From: JAAFHZ01 sp964247085
GTDB lineage: Bacteria > Cyanobacteriota > Cyanobacteriia > Cyanobacteriales > Chamaesiphonaceae
Assembly: GCA_964247085.1 (NCBI GenBank)
Contig: CAXTSX010000001.1
Span: 109,949 to 173,948 of the forward strand
Direction: 5' to 3'
DNA: 64,000 bases
Made by a program: the position numbers and the translations under genes. The notes beneath the pieces were generated by a model. That model saw nothing but the letters and a program-made list of their open reading frames with translations. It had not been told where the DNA came from and made no database searches. Below, piece by piece: positions 18,333 through 27,369 of the stretch (its first letter is position 1; every line of letters begins with the position of its first letter).

Positions 18333-18893
18333 ATGATTTCCAGTAATGATTTTCGGCCTGGCGTTTCGATCGAGTGGAATGGTGGCGTATGGCGGGTAGT
18401 GGAATTCTTGCACGTTAAACCTGGTAAGGGAGCTGCCTTCGTTCGCACCAAGCTCAAAAACGCTCAATCGGGCAACACCGTTGAACATACTTTTCGGGCT
18501 GGCGAAAGCATGCCCCAGGCTAATCTGGAAAAAAGTGCTATGCAGCACACCTACAAAGAAGCCGACCAATTTGTATTTATGGACATGGAATCCTTTGAGG
18601 AATCCACTCTCACCGAAAAACAGATTGGCGATCGGGTGAAATATCTCAAGGAAGGAATGGAAGTCAACGTCGTTCGCTGGGGCGAACAGATTCTAGAGGT
18701 CGAACTGCCCAATGCTGTCGTTCTGGAAGTCACCCAGACCGATCCTGGCATGAAAGGCGACACTGCTACTGGTGGCAGTAAACCAGCTATTCTAGAAACC
18801 GGTGCTCAAATTATGGTGCCGTTGTTTATCACGATTGGTGAGAAAATTAAGATCGACACTCGGACAGATACCTATCTTGGTCGAGGCGAATAA
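18333..18893 (+). CDS. efp: translation elongation factor P
   Basis: Relieves ribosome stalling at polyproline stretches. The 186-aa product has the usual length and all three EF-P domains: the KOW-like N-terminus with the tip loop VKPGKGAAFVRTKLKN (modifiable Lys in PGKG), then a central OB fold, and the C-terminal GDTATGGSKPAILETGAQIMVPLFI signature. It stands immediately upstream of accB, the conserved efp-accB arrangement of cyanobacteria. Confidence 0.97.
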   Translation: MISSNDFRPGVSIEWNGGVWRVVEFLHVKPGKGAAFVRTKLKNAQSGNTVEHTFRAGESMPQANLEKSAMQHTYKEADQFVFMDMESFEESTLTEKQIGDRVKYLKEGMEVNVVRWGEQILEVELPNAVVLEVTQTDPGMKGDTATGGSKPAILETGAQIMVPLFITIGEKIKIDTRTDTYLGRGE

Positions 18894-18974
18894 TAATCGG
18901 CTTTTGGGGCTGGCCAACAGCCTAAGCTCAACCAGAGGGGATTCTTCAGCCCCATTTACCTCCTATAAAAAAGT

Positions 18975-19433
18975 ATGTCGATTAATTTTCAAGAGTTGCG
19001 GGAACTGATTGCGGCGATCGCCAGCACAGATATCACCGAGTTAAATTTAAAAAATACCGAATTTGAATTAAACATTCGTAAAGCGCCATTGGTAACAACC
19101 CAAGTGGTCAGTAATACGGTGACGGCTGTGCCCGTAGCAGTTGCGGCTGTTGCCGAAGTGCCGGCTCCAGTGGCTAACCGTCCCGAGAAAAAATGGATGG
19201 AAGTCAAGTCGCCGATGGTGGGTACCTTCTACCGTGCCCCCGGACCAGATGAACCATCTTTTGTGACCGTAGGCGATCGCATTGTGCTCAAACAGGCCAT
19301 CTGTATCATTGAAGCCATGAAGCTGATGAATGAGCTGGAAGCTGAGGTTGCTGGTCAAGTAATGGAGATTTTGGTAGAAAATGGCCAACCAATAGAGTTT
19401 GGTCAAACCCTCATGTATGTCGATCCTAGCTAA
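18975..19433 (+). CDS. accB: biotin carboxyl carrier protein of acetyl-CoA carboxylase
   Basis: Carries the biotin group for malonyl-CoA formation in fatty-acid synthesis. The 152-aa product has an N-terminal helical part (INFQELRELIAAIASTDITEL), an Ala/Val/Pro linker and a biotinyl domain with the biotinylation site EAMKLMNE (Lys about 116). The segment KSPMVGTFYRAPGPD marks the bacterial AccB type. It is probably co-transcribed with efp, 81 bases upstream, and ends at a strong terminator. Confidence 0.97.
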   Translation: MSINFQELRELIAAIASTDITELNLKNTEFELNIRKAPLVTTQVVSNTVTAVPVAVAAVAEVPAPVANRPEKKWMEVKSPMVGTFYRAPGPDEPSFVTVGDRIVLKQAICIIEAMKLMNELEAEVAGQVMEILVENGQPIEFGQTLMYVDPS

Positions 19434-19467
19434 ATCAACCACAACCTAGCAAGTGCCATAAAAAACC

Positions 19468-19510
19468 AGACCCTTTGATATTTGTGATTAAAGGGTCTAA
19501 ATTTTTATTT
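19468..19510. terminator. bidirectional rho-independent terminator between accB and the GerMN gene
   Basis: Perfect 9-bp stem AGACCCTTT/AAAGGGTCT with a 13-base loop. A T-rich run follows on the plus side, and GGTTTTTT on the minus side, so it can end both convergent transcripts. Confidence 0.8.
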
Positions 19511-19519
19511 ATTCATTTT

Positions 19520-20215
19520 TTATGGTTCTAGTTTTTGTGGATCAGATTGCTGTGATTCCATCTCAGTTTGGAGATATTTACGAGTTAAAGGCTGGGGCAC
19601 TTCGACTCCTTCTCCACCTAGTACTTCTAATTTCTTGCCTTCGATCGTAATCCAAACGTTAGCTTCCGGATTCATGCTAGTCGCGGTGTTCAGAACCTCC
19701 GCCAACCGGGCTTGCATCGACATAGATCCGCCACCAGTCTCAAATTCACGGGATAAGTCTACATGAATACCATCAGCTTCGGCGCGCAAAGACAAAAGTT
19801 TTGTACCCTTGGGAATCGTCGAAACAGCACCCTTGCTAACCTTTTCTCCATTTTTGGCGATCGACTTATTACTTGCCAATAATTCACCAAAAGCAGCTCT
19901 TAAGTTAGCCTCTGGCGATTGATTAGGCTCTTGCAAAGGCAAAGTTTTCGGGACAGTTTTAAAACCGGTTTGGGTCGGTTCAGTTTGGTAAATTGCTACA
20001 TTGTTATCCTTGGGCGGTTGATTACTAACAACCGGTGGCTTAGTGAATGGTATTTGTTGCTGTGGCGTTGTGTGAGTTTTAGCATTCGGGTCGATTTTCA
20101 CCGAAACTTCTACTGATGGTTTGTTAGTATTAAACCAAGCTACAGAAACACCTGTACCAACTATGCAGGCTGCGATCGCGGCCATTGCACTCTTAGACAA
20201 ATTAAATTGTGTCAT
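19520..20215 (-). CDS. GerMN-domain membrane-anchored protein
   Basis: The 231-aa product has an N-terminal signal-anchor (SAMAAIAACIVGTGVSVAWF), a ~70-residue Pro/Thr/Gln-rich linker and a C-terminal GerMN domain. That domain is recognised from LRAAFGELLAS, IPKGTKLLSLRAEADGIHVDLSREFE and LAEVLNTATSMNPEANVWITIEG. GerMN domains occur in spore-germination and envelope lipoproteins; in cyanobacteria the function is undetermined, probably at the cell wall. It converges on accB across a shared terminator. Confidence 0.85.
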   Translation of the reverse strand: MTQFNLSKSAMAAIAACIVGTGVSVAWFNTNKPSVEVSVKIDPNAKTHTTPQQQIPFTKPPVVSNQPPKDNNVAIYQTEPTQTGFKTVPKTLPLQEPNQSPEANLRAAFGELLASNKSIAKNGEKVSKGAVSTIPKGTKLLSLRAEADGIHVDLSREFETGGGSMSMQARLAEVLNTATSMNPEANVWITIEGKKLEVLGGEGVEVPQPLTRKYLQTEMESQQSDPQKLEP

Positions 20216-20310
20216 GAAGCCCGCCTCAAGTAAAAAATGAATGATTGGTCTGGATTGCTAATTATCACAGTTATTTCTGATCCTATCAAAAAAATCAAGC
20301 TATTTTCCAA

Positions 20311-21123
20311 TTATCTTGGTTGTTGAGCTCGTAGCGCCTGCAAACGGACGAAAGTAGCCACTTCCATTTTTTTATTGGTAACCTTTACATTCAGTAATCT
20401 AGCAATTAATCCCTTATTTTCTAATGTCGCTAAGTCGGCTCGTTCGTTGATGCTACTCACCAATCCTTCCAGAACAAAACCAGGCAAAGGTACTTTATTC
20501 ACTGCCCCTTGAGCATTCACCAGCTGAATTCTTCTACCACCAATGATTTTCACGCCAGTTTCGATATCTAGATCTAGCGGATCTGCTGGTTTAGAAGTAT
20601 CAATTAAAGTAAAATTCATTCCTAACCTACTACTAGGCAAGAACCGAACCTGGGGGTTCTGAACTTTATATGTAGTTCCCGCTGAGCCACCAAAGGCCGC
20701 AATGCCATCATCTACCACCTTCTGGATTTGATTCAAAACTACGGTTGATTTCAAAGATTTGTTAATATCCTGTTCATCTAGCGTGAATTTAACTCCTGCT
20801 TGCAGCGGTTGCGACAAAGATTCAAATTTCAGCTGCGATAGTTGTTGAATCTTTTGGGGATCAACCTGAATGGGATCGGTCTCTAGTTCAAAACCATCAA
20901 TGCGCACACTGGGATTTAACCACAACCCCTGAGCTGCGACCCGCACTCGATCGGCTTTGCCGTTAATAATTTGTAAGTTGGGCGCATTATCGATCCGGAC
21001 TTGAACGTTCTCGACTTTGCTAAAGCGCGATCGAATAGCGCTTTCCGCTGCTTGGTCAGCGATGATGCCACCAAAGGATAAAGCAGATAAGAAGCCAGAC
21101 AGCAGAACGGTAATTAGTTCCAT
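20311..21123 (-). CDS. DUF2993 (LmeA-like) protein
   Basis: The 270-aa product starts with a hydrophobic export segment (ITVLLSGFLSALSFGGIIA), followed by AESAIRSRFSKVENVQVRIDNAPN. That start and the VRVAAQGLWLNPSVRIDGFELETDPIQVD region are hallmarks of DUF2993, also called the LmeA-like phospholipid-binding family. These proteins sit on the outer face of the cytoplasmic or thylakoid membrane. Cyanobacterial members have no assigned role. It is an independent gene between the GerMN gene and proS. Confidence 0.85.
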   Translation of the reverse strand: MELITVLLSGFLSALSFGGIIADQAAESAIRSRFSKVENVQVRIDNAPNLQIINGKADRVRVAAQGLWLNPSVRIDGFELETDPIQVDPQKIQQLSQLKFESLSQPLQAGVKFTLDEQDINKSLKSTVVLNQIQKVVDDGIAAFGGSAGTTYKVQNPQVRFLPSSRLGMNFTLIDTSKPADPLDLDIETGVKIIGGRRIQLVNAQGAVNKVPLPGFVLEGLVSSINERADLATLENKGLIARLLNVKVTNKKMEVATFVRLQALRAQQPR

Positions 21124-21228
21124 AACTCCATGATGGGTTCATTGCTAAAGAGGTGGTGGCATTAAATGCCTAACCACCTCTATCCAAACGATCAAATGCA
21201 CCGCTATCAACCACGGCATCATAGCATA

Positions 21229-23034
21229 TTAGCTATGGTCGGTAGCCTGGTCAATCCACTGCCGAATAACCGATACCACCTCATCGACGGCGATTTCTTG
21301 GGATTGTTTCGTACACCGATCGACTACTTCTAGTTGACCTTTTTGCAAAGATCTACCAGTAACAATGCGGTAGGGGATCCCAATTAAGTCCGCATCTTTG
21401 AATTTGACCCCGGCTCTCTCGTCACGATCATCCAGAATGGTTTCGATCCCCGCAGCGTTTAAGTCGTTGTAAAGCTTTTCCGCAGCGGCCATTTGATTGG
21501 CATCACTGATGTTAGGTACACAAATAATTACTTGGTAAGGGGCGATCGCCACTGGCCAAATAATGCCATCTTTGTCGTAGGACTGCTCCACAGCCGCCTG
21601 CGCCATCCGGGAGACTCCCACACCGTAGCAACCCATCACCAAGGGCTGTTCTTCGCCTTGCTCATTGGTGAACATGGCACCCATCGCTTGCGAATATTTG
21701 GTACCCAGTTGAAAAATATGACCAACTTCAATGCCTCTGGCGGTCTGGAGAGTCTGACTCGCATCGTGAATGGCCATGTCACCAACGAGAGCGGTGCGTA
21801 CATCCACAGTGGCGGGTAGGGACAAGTCTGAACCCCAATTAGCCCCAACGGTATGTTGTCCGACTAGATCAGCGCCAGTCACAAAGTTTTTTAGGTCTAC
21901 GGCGGTGCGATCGACTAACCGTAAAAACTGCGGTGATACTGGGCCTGCTTGGATATATTCGTTGCTTAGGTTGGGAGAAATATAGCCCAGGGGTAAAGGC
22001 TTAGTAGCCCACTTGTCGATCGCTTCCCCATCGGGAACAGTAAGAGCAATAATTGCTTTGGCGGCGTAATTAGCAGCCCGTTTCGTCAATTCGTTGCTGA
22101 GTTTAACTTCGTTGACAGCTTGGTCGCCCCGGATACTTACTAAGACCAAAACGGTGGTGCCGTTGTCATAGACCGCCTGATAAAGCACATTTTTGACGAT
22201 TGCGGTGGGCGAGCACTTTAGTAGGGTACTGAGCTTATCGATCGTATTTGTGTCAGGGGTGGCGACTTGCTCTAATTTAGTGAAAGGCGCAGGAACGGCC
22301 ACAGTAGCTACCGACACGGCTTTTTCTACATTGGCGGCGTACTGACCATCCTCGGTGTACAGCACATCGTCTTCCCCGGCAGCAGCCAACACCATGAATT
22401 CTTGAGAACCGGAACCACCGATCGCTCCAGAGTCAGCATCCACCGCCCGAAATTCTAGTCCACAGCGGCGCAAAATATTGCAGTAGGCTTGGTGCATGTC
22501 CTGATAGGTTTCTTTCAGGCTCTCTTCGTTAGCATGGAAGGAATAGGCATCTTTCATGATGAATTCCCGACCGCGCATCAGGCCAAAGCGGGGTCGAATT
22601 TCATCCCGAAATTTACTTTGAATTTGGTAAAGATTTTGGGGGAGTTGACGATAGGAGCGAATTAAATCCCTGGCTACAGCCGTAATTACTTCTTCGTGGG
22701 TGGGGCCGAGGGCTACTTGACGTTGTTGGCGATCGGTAAAGGCAAACATAATGCCCTCAGCTTGGGTGTAAGTGTCCCAACGCCCAGATTGTTGCCAGAG
22801 CTCAGCGGGTTGTAGTTGGGGCAGCAGGCATTCTTGGGCACCAGTAGCATCCATTTCTTCTTTGACAATCTGGCGAACCTTGTTTAACACCCGTAACATG
22901 AGGGGCAAGTAAGCATAAAGTCCGCTACCGATGCGGCGAATGTAGCCAGCCCGCAGCAACAACTTGTGGCTAGGGATTTCGGCTTCGGCGGGTTCTTCCC
23001 GTAGGGTGACAAATAAGCTCTGAGAAAGTCGCAT
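21229..23034 (-). CDS. proS: prolyl-tRNA synthetase
   Basis: Charges tRNA-Pro. The ~601-aa bacterial-type enzyme contains class II motif 2 (KFRDEIRPRFGLMRGREFIM), the insertion/editing domain (about 220-400, with CSPTAIVKNVLY) and motif 3 (GCYGVGVSRMAQAAVEQ). A C-terminal anticodon-binding domain follows (VIICVPNI, DDRDERAGVKFKDADLIGIPYRIVTG). The start MRLSQSLFVTLREEPAEAE at 23034 matches the family N-terminus. The frame opens 48 bases earlier, but that extension is not conserved in type. Confidence 0.97.
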   Translation of the reverse strand: MRLSQSLFVTLREEPAEAEIPSHKLLLRAGYIRRIGSGLYAYLPLMLRVLNKVRQIVKEEMDATGAQECLLPQLQPAELWQQSGRWDTYTQAEGIMFAFTDRQQRQVALGPTHEEVITAVARDLIRSYRQLPQNLYQIQSKFRDEIRPRFGLMRGREFIMKDAYSFHANEESLKETYQDMHQAYCNILRRCGLEFRAVDADSGAIGGSGSQEFMVLAAAGEDDVLYTEDGQYAANVEKAVSVATVAVPAPFTKLEQVATPDTNTIDKLSTLLKCSPTAIVKNVLYQAVYDNGTTVLVLVSIRGDQAVNEVKLSNELTKRAANYAAKAIIALTVPDGEAIDKWATKPLPLGYISPNLSNEYIQAGPVSPQFLRLVDRTAVDLKNFVTGADLVGQHTVGANWGSDLSLPATVDVRTALVGDMAIHDASQTLQTARGIEVGHIFQLGTKYSQAMGAMFTNEQGEEQPLVMGCYGVGVSRMAQAAVEQSYDKDGIIWPVAIAPYQVIICVPNISDANQMAAAEKLYNDLNAAGIETILDDRDERAGVKFKDADLIGIPYRIVTGRSLQKGQLEVVDRCTKQSQEIAVDEVVSVIRQWIDQATDHS

Positions 23035-23214
23035 GGTGCCTGATTCAAATAAACAGCAGTCTACTATAAACGGTAAGGTCATGGCTGGCGGTGGCCATAA
23101 ACTGAAAATAATTTTCCGAATTGTTATTACCGGTTGTTTTAGGCAAATTTGTCCTGATCGATCGATTGCTCGCCTGAAGATCTGGGTAAGTTAGAGATAC
23201 TGAGGAAATAATCC

Positions 23215-23556
23215 ATGAAACTACAAATAACTGGTTTGGTAATTGGGACGATCGCTTTGACTATTGGTTTGGCTGGTCAAGCTCAGGCCGATAGCTACGA
23301 TAGCGAATTTAAAAAAGCTTTTTCCGCTAACTCTGGCGATATTTACGACAACGGCAGTCTTTTTAAGCAATTTAATACCTTGGTCGGTCTATCTTTTTCC
23401 GACTTGGAATATCGCAAAGATGCTCAAGCCCTAAATGCGGTTTATCGAGAAGGGATGAGTCGGCAAGTTGGGGTACCGATCGTTACCCAAGATTTGGCTG
23501 ACCCCTTTGATACTTCTATTCAAGTTAATCCTGGCTTGACTGGTATTAATCGTTAG
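23215..23556 (+). CDS. small secreted hypothetical protein
   Basis: The 113-aa product starts with a textbook signal peptide (MKLQITGLVIGTIALTIGLAGQAQA, cleavage about residue 25). The mature domain has about 88 residues, is rich in Asp, Ser, Phe and Asn, and lacks Cys. No function is recognised. It is transcribed away from proS and ends at a strong terminator, so it is a single-gene unit. The ATG is preceded by GAGGAAATAATCC, a plausible ribosome-binding site. Confidence 0.7.
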   Translation: MKLQITGLVIGTIALTIGLAGQAQADSYDSEFKKAFSANSGDIYDNGSLFKQFNTLVGLSFSDLEYRKDAQALNAVYREGMSRQVGVPIVTQDLADPFDTSIQVNPGLTGINR

Positions 23557-23573
23557 AACAAATGATATTCACC

Positions 23574-23614
23574 AAAAAAGCAGCAGCTTAAAATTTAAGC
23601 TGCTGCTTTTTTAT
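23574..23614. terminator. rho-independent terminator with complementary A and T tracts
   Basis: Long inverted repeat AGCAGCAGCTTAAA/TTTAAGCTGCTGCT flanked by AAAAAA on the left and TTTTTT on the right. It can serve the secreted-protein gene on the plus strand and psaK on the minus strand. Confidence 0.9.
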
Positions 23615-23632
23615 AATCAATTTTTTGATGTT

Positions 23633-23872
23633 TTAAATAATACCTTGGCTAGTTAAGCCCAGAATGGCACCGGCTCCTAACACATGACCAAAGCAAGTGC
23701 CCCCAATAATTTGAGCGACACTAATCCCGCCCAGTTGCGGACCAACCTTTAGCTTCGAACCAGCGACGGCAGCCAATACACCCAGAACATTGGCTACGAC
23801 CATCACGATCGCCACAGTGGGAGACCAAGCTTGGCTCAGGGGAGCGGTGGCTACTAAAATATTACTAAACAT
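23633..23872 (-). CDS. psaK: photosystem I subunit PsaK (copy A)
   Basis: Small two-helix antenna-associated subunit at the periphery of photosystem I. The 79-aa product shows the PsaK pattern: LSQAWSPTVAIVMVVANVLGVLAAV (first helix), a short stromal loop with LKVGPQLGGISV, and the conserved GHVLGAGAILGLTSQGII second helix. A related gene lies 53 bases upstream on the same strand. Its shorter loop distinguishes it from that second copy. It ends at a strong bidirectional terminator. Confidence 0.92.
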   Translation of the reverse strand: MFSNILVATAPLSQAWSPTVAIVMVVANVLGVLAAVAGSKLKVGPQLGGISVAQIIGGTCFGHVLGAGAILGLTSQGII

Positions 23873-23925
23873 GATTTATTTTCCTTACAGATAAACTACA
23901 GAACAGCTAGGTTAAGCAAAACCAG

Positions 23926-24192
23926 CTAAATAACACCAGCATTGGTTAAACCCAATATTAAACCGACTCCCAAAATGTGGCCAAAACTCAAAGTTGCCAG
24001 TAGTTCTGGCAAGTTAAAGTTTCGGAACAAATCGGGCTTGCCCATGGGTAAATCGGGACCGCCACCAGGCTGCTGGATGGCAAACCGGCCAATGGCTACT
24101 GCAAACAAGTTGCAGAATACCATCACCAGGGCAGTCCCAAAACTCCAAGGTTCAGTGTGGGGAATCGCTGCAATGATCAGATGATGCAACAA
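23926..24192 (-). CDS. psaK: photosystem I subunit PsaK (copy B), TTG start
   Basis: An 88-aa paralogue of the neighbouring PsaK: EPWSFGTALVMVFCNLFAVAIGRFAIQ (first helix), a longer loop (GGGPDLPMGKPDLFRNFNLPELLAT) and GHILGVGLILGLTNAGVI (second helix). No ATG precedes the first helix. The frame opens shortly after a TGA, and two consecutive TTG codons follow. The ribosome-binding sequence GGGAG lies 7 bases before the first TTG, which supports a TTG start. The two copies are probably co-transcribed and may be exchanged in photosystem I under different light. Confidence 0.88.
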   Translation of the reverse strand: MLHHLIIAAIPHTEPWSFGTALVMVFCNLFAVAIGRFAIQQPGGGPDLPMGKPDLFRNFNLPELLATLSFGHILGVGLILGLTNAGVI

Positions 24193-24286
24193 ATTTCAGC
24201 TCCCAATAATAATTACAGAAGAATTATTCAGCAATATTTGAGCTTCAGCAACAGTTCGTCTCAAGATTTAACACAAACCAACATCA

Positions 24287-26092
24287 CTAAAGCATCATGG
24301 CGGTGCTGTTGTTGAGGACTTTCAACAAATCAGCGGTCTCGATTACTGGTGCACACAGCGCCCCCTGGCCAAAGCGACACCCCAATTCCCGTAACTGGCT
24401 AAGTTGAGACTGATGCTCAATGCCTGTAACTGTCACACTGGTATCTAAAGTTTGCGCCATCTTAATCATCGCCTGCAAAATCCCGGCACTGCGCGGATGA
24501 AGAGTGGCCGATTGCAGAAAAGTCCGATCGATCTTGATGTTATCCACCACGATTTGATGCAAATTCTGTAAGGAAGAAGATTCCGAGCCAAAATTATCAA
24601 TGTTTACCGGAAAGTCATGATCTCGCAGATGTTTAATAATATCGGCAGCAGATGAATTTTGGGAGATGGCATCTTCCGTAATATCCAAACCCAATCGTTG
24701 GGGAGCGATCGCAAAGTGGATTAATAACTGTTCAATTTCCTTCAATAGATGTGGATAAGAAAACTGTTTTACGGATAAAGGTACCTGAATCGTAATATTC
24801 TTCAAGCCCGCTTGCTCTAAAATTTGTAATTGCTGACAAGCCTGCCGGAGCATGCTCAGTCCTAGTTGAATACTTAACCCGGTTTCTTCCATATAAGGCA
24901 AAAATTCGGCACTGGGCATTAAACCACGCTGCGGATGGTGCCAAGTAACCTGAGATTCTAGGCTATGAATATGGCCGGTATGCAGATCAATAATTGGTTG
25001 ATAGGAAACCACCATCTCTCTTTTGACCAAGGCATAGTATAAGTCTTGGTGAATTTGTAATCGCTCTTGGACATCTTCTTGCATTTGAATATCAAAAGAA
25101 TAATACCGCCCTGGGCCGATCGCCTTCGCCCGTTGCATAGCAGTATTGGCATCTTGAATAATCTGTTCGGCTTGTTCGTAGCGGGGGTGATCAAGGGCCA
25201 AACCTAAACTAGCGGTCACAAATATATTGCGATCGTCAATTTTAAAAGGCCCTTGAAATATTCCCAAAATATCACTAGCTAGCTGTTTAATTTCTACTAA
25301 ACTAGAAACATTTTTGCGTACAAAGCAAAACTCATCAGCACCTAAACGAGCCAGAAAATCAGCGGGTTGCAATAAATTTTTTAAGCGATCGGCGATCGCC
25401 ACCAATAGGTTATTCCCCACCTCATAGCCCCAAGAACTATTGATTAGTTGAAAATCGTCACAGTCTAAATAAAATATGGCAGCTTGAGCGGCATCTGCTC
25501 TCCCGCGAATTACCTTTTGCAGTTGCCGGAGCAGTGCTGTCCGACTGGACAAATGAGTGAGGGCATCTTGATAGATCATTTGTTGTAACTGGGCGGTACG
25601 TTCTTGAACCTCTTCATCCAGCATCTTATTGAAATTTTCCAGATGTTCGTTGCCCGCCTTCACGCGTTCACATAAACCTTGAATATCTTGATATTGCTGG
25701 CTAATACGCACCATAGATCTAGTTCGAGCGCGCAATTCCAATCCATTGACTGGCTTACTAATGAAATCATTAGCACCGGCTTCCATGCATTTAGCCAAAT
25801 CATCTTTGCCATTGAGGGCAGTTACCATAATGATCGGAATATGTTGCCATTGGTCATGTTGTTTAACCCGTCGACAAAACTCAATTCCATCCATGCCGGG
25901 CATCATGACATCTAGCAGAATAACATCGGGTAACATTGTGGCTAATCGATCGAGACCCTGTTGACCGCTAGCCGCATAACTTAATTGATAATTATCCTGG
26001 TACAACAGAGCTTCAATAACATCGAAATTATCGGGTTCATCATCAATTACTAATATTTTGGGTTGGGCCGCCAATTCAAGAAGTGCGCTCAT
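24287..26092 (-). CDS. response regulator with degenerate GGDEF and EAL domains
   Basis: The 601-aa product has a receiver domain (about 11-130; phosphoacceptor in DVILLDVMMPG, Lys in ISKPV), a coiled linker, a GGDEF-like domain (about 165-330) and an EAL-like domain (about 345-590). The GGDEF signature reads GADEF. In the EAL domain the usual EAL reads ESQ in SLESQVTW, and the metal-binding DDFG reads DNFG. Both catalytic cores therefore look impaired, so it probably senses or binds cyclic-di-GMP or acts by protein contact. A single-receiver paralogue lies directly upstream. Confidence 0.9.
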   Translation of the reverse strand: MSALLELAAQPKILVIDDEPDNFDVIEALLYQDNYQLSYAASGQQGLDRLATMLPDVILLDVMMPGMDGIEFCRRVKQHDQWQHIPIIMVTALNGKDDLAKCMEAGANDFISKPVNGLELRARTRSMVRISQQYQDIQGLCERVKAGNEHLENFNKMLDEEVQERTAQLQQMIYQDALTHLSSRTALLRQLQKVIRGRADAAQAAIFYLDCDDFQLINSSWGYEVGNNLLVAIADRLKNLLQPADFLARLGADEFCFVRKNVSSLVEIKQLASDILGIFQGPFKIDDRNIFVTASLGLALDHPRYEQAEQIIQDANTAMQRAKAIGPGRYYSFDIQMQEDVQERLQIHQDLYYALVKREMVVSYQPIIDLHTGHIHSLESQVTWHHPQRGLMPSAEFLPYMEETGLSIQLGLSMLRQACQQLQILEQAGLKNITIQVPLSVKQFSYPHLLKEIEQLLIHFAIAPQRLGLDITEDAISQNSSAADIIKHLRDHDFPVNIDNFGSESSSLQNLHQIVVDNIKIDRTFLQSATLHPRSAGILQAMIKMAQTLDTSVTVTGIEHQSQLSQLRELGCRFGQGALCAPVIETADLLKVLNNSTAMML

Positions 26093-26206
26093 GTGTATTA
26101 CTTATCGTAAAAAGTGGTAGATAATTATCAGCTAGTTATTTAAAATAAGCTGTCTAAGTAGTTATGCGGTGAATATTAACTTCTGGATTAATAGTCTCTT
26201 GCCAGC

Positions 26207-26776
26207 TTATGTATAACAAGGCAACTGTGATTCGGGGGTGATTGATCGATCTCGTCTAATTTTTTGAGTTTGTGGCATGGGTAACAAATGGAGAGATAGA
26301 TCATTTGACTGAGCTGAATCAACAAACCCTAACTGGCAAGATTCCAGCTGTTCGCTCAGATTTTGAATAGTCTTATACTGCTGGCTAATCTTCACCATCA
26401 CACGCACTCGGGTACGTAACTCCAAACCGGTCAAGGGTTTACTAATTAAATCATCGGCGTTACTACTGAGGCATTTAGCTAAATCTTTTTTGTTATTTAG
26501 AGCAGTGACCATTAGAACCGGAATATTTTGCCACTGAGCATTTTGCTTAATCCAGCGACATACTTCAATACCGTCAATTTCTGGCATCATAACATCCAAC
26601 AAAATAACGTCTGGCTGAATGGCAGGGATTTGGGCAAAACATTGTTGGCCACTAGTCAGATAGTACAGTTGATAGCTTTCTTTGTGTAAAAGAGCTTCAA
26701 TAACTTCAAAATTAGCTATCTCATCATCAATCACTAATATTTTCGGCTGTTTATGCAGTTCACTTCGTAAATCCAT
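26207..26776 (-). CDS. single-domain response regulator, paralogue of the downstream regulator
   Basis: A ~189-aa product with a receiver domain carrying the acidic pocket ILVIDDE, the phosphoacceptor in DVILLDVMMPE and the Lys of ISKPL. It is followed by a short helical tail with no output domain. It is close to the receiver of the next gene, down to QPKILVIDDE at the same distance from the start. That is why the ATG at 26776 (MDLRSELHKQPK) is preferred over a GTG 66 bases upstream. The pair looks like a tandem duplication with loss of the output part. Confidence 0.85.
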   Translation of the reverse strand: MDLRSELHKQPKILVIDDEIANFEVIEALLHKESYQLYYLTSGQQCFAQIPAIQPDVILLDVMMPEIDGIEVCRWIKQNAQWQNIPVLMVTALNNKKDLAKCLSSNADDLISKPLTGLELRTRVRVMVKISQQYKTIQNLSEQLESCQLGFVDSAQSNDLSLHLLPMPQTQKIRRDRSITPESQLPCYT

Positions 26777-27369
26777 GCTGACTACCAATAAAGGAGGTTT
26801 AGGAGAAGCTTCAACCAATTGCTGGAGCTGAGGGTTGTACACTCATATCCATAATTCCCATAAAAGCATGAGATCTTCACACCGAAATCTGGGTTCTCAA
26901 GCCTTAAATGTATAATAGACCAGTCAAGGAATATTTTGATGCTGCTGATTCTGTTATGGGATTGACGTTAGCTACCAGATGGTTTACAAAACCGAAAGTT
27001 GATTCCGACAAAATAGTCTTTAGCACGTAGGATCGATCGAGTCCAAGTTGCTTCGACAAATCCAGCTAGAGATGGCACTTTCAGTGGTAATCTGGAGAAA
27101 GCATTTCAAAATGTTAAGACCTAAATCGCAAGATTTAGCTCTAGACCCCGTTCTACTAGGACGGCCATAACTTAAAATTGGCTCAAGTCGCCATGAGGCA
27201 TCAGGAGACTTTAAACCGGGCGTGGAAAGAAGATTAAAACTACTACTGCCAGTGGCGACGCTGCGCGAACGATAGCAGATCTCCATCAAGCGTCAAAAAT
27301 CATTGCTCCCCTATGCGGGACAGTGAATATGTCAACCTTATTCGTAATACACCTTAATATAAATCGCAC
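26777..27369. other. long intergenic region upstream of atpB with two strong hairpins
   Basis: About 590 bases with no credible gene; a minus-strand open frame here is Ser/Arg-rich and has no protein-like features. It does contain structure: CTAAATC-GCAA-GATTTAG (27121-27138), a perfect 7-bp stem with a GNRA tetraloop on the plus strand, then CCGTTC-TACTA-GGACGG (27148-27164) nine bases later. Downstream is the palindrome-rich GCGACGCTGCGCGAACG. This could be the atpB leader or a separate small RNA. Confidence 0.4.

Noticed and set aside
27020..27289. 89-aa minus-strand open frame upstream of atpB
   Set aside because: Ser/Arg-rich composition, no recognisable motif, and it overlaps the hairpin region; no ribosome site.
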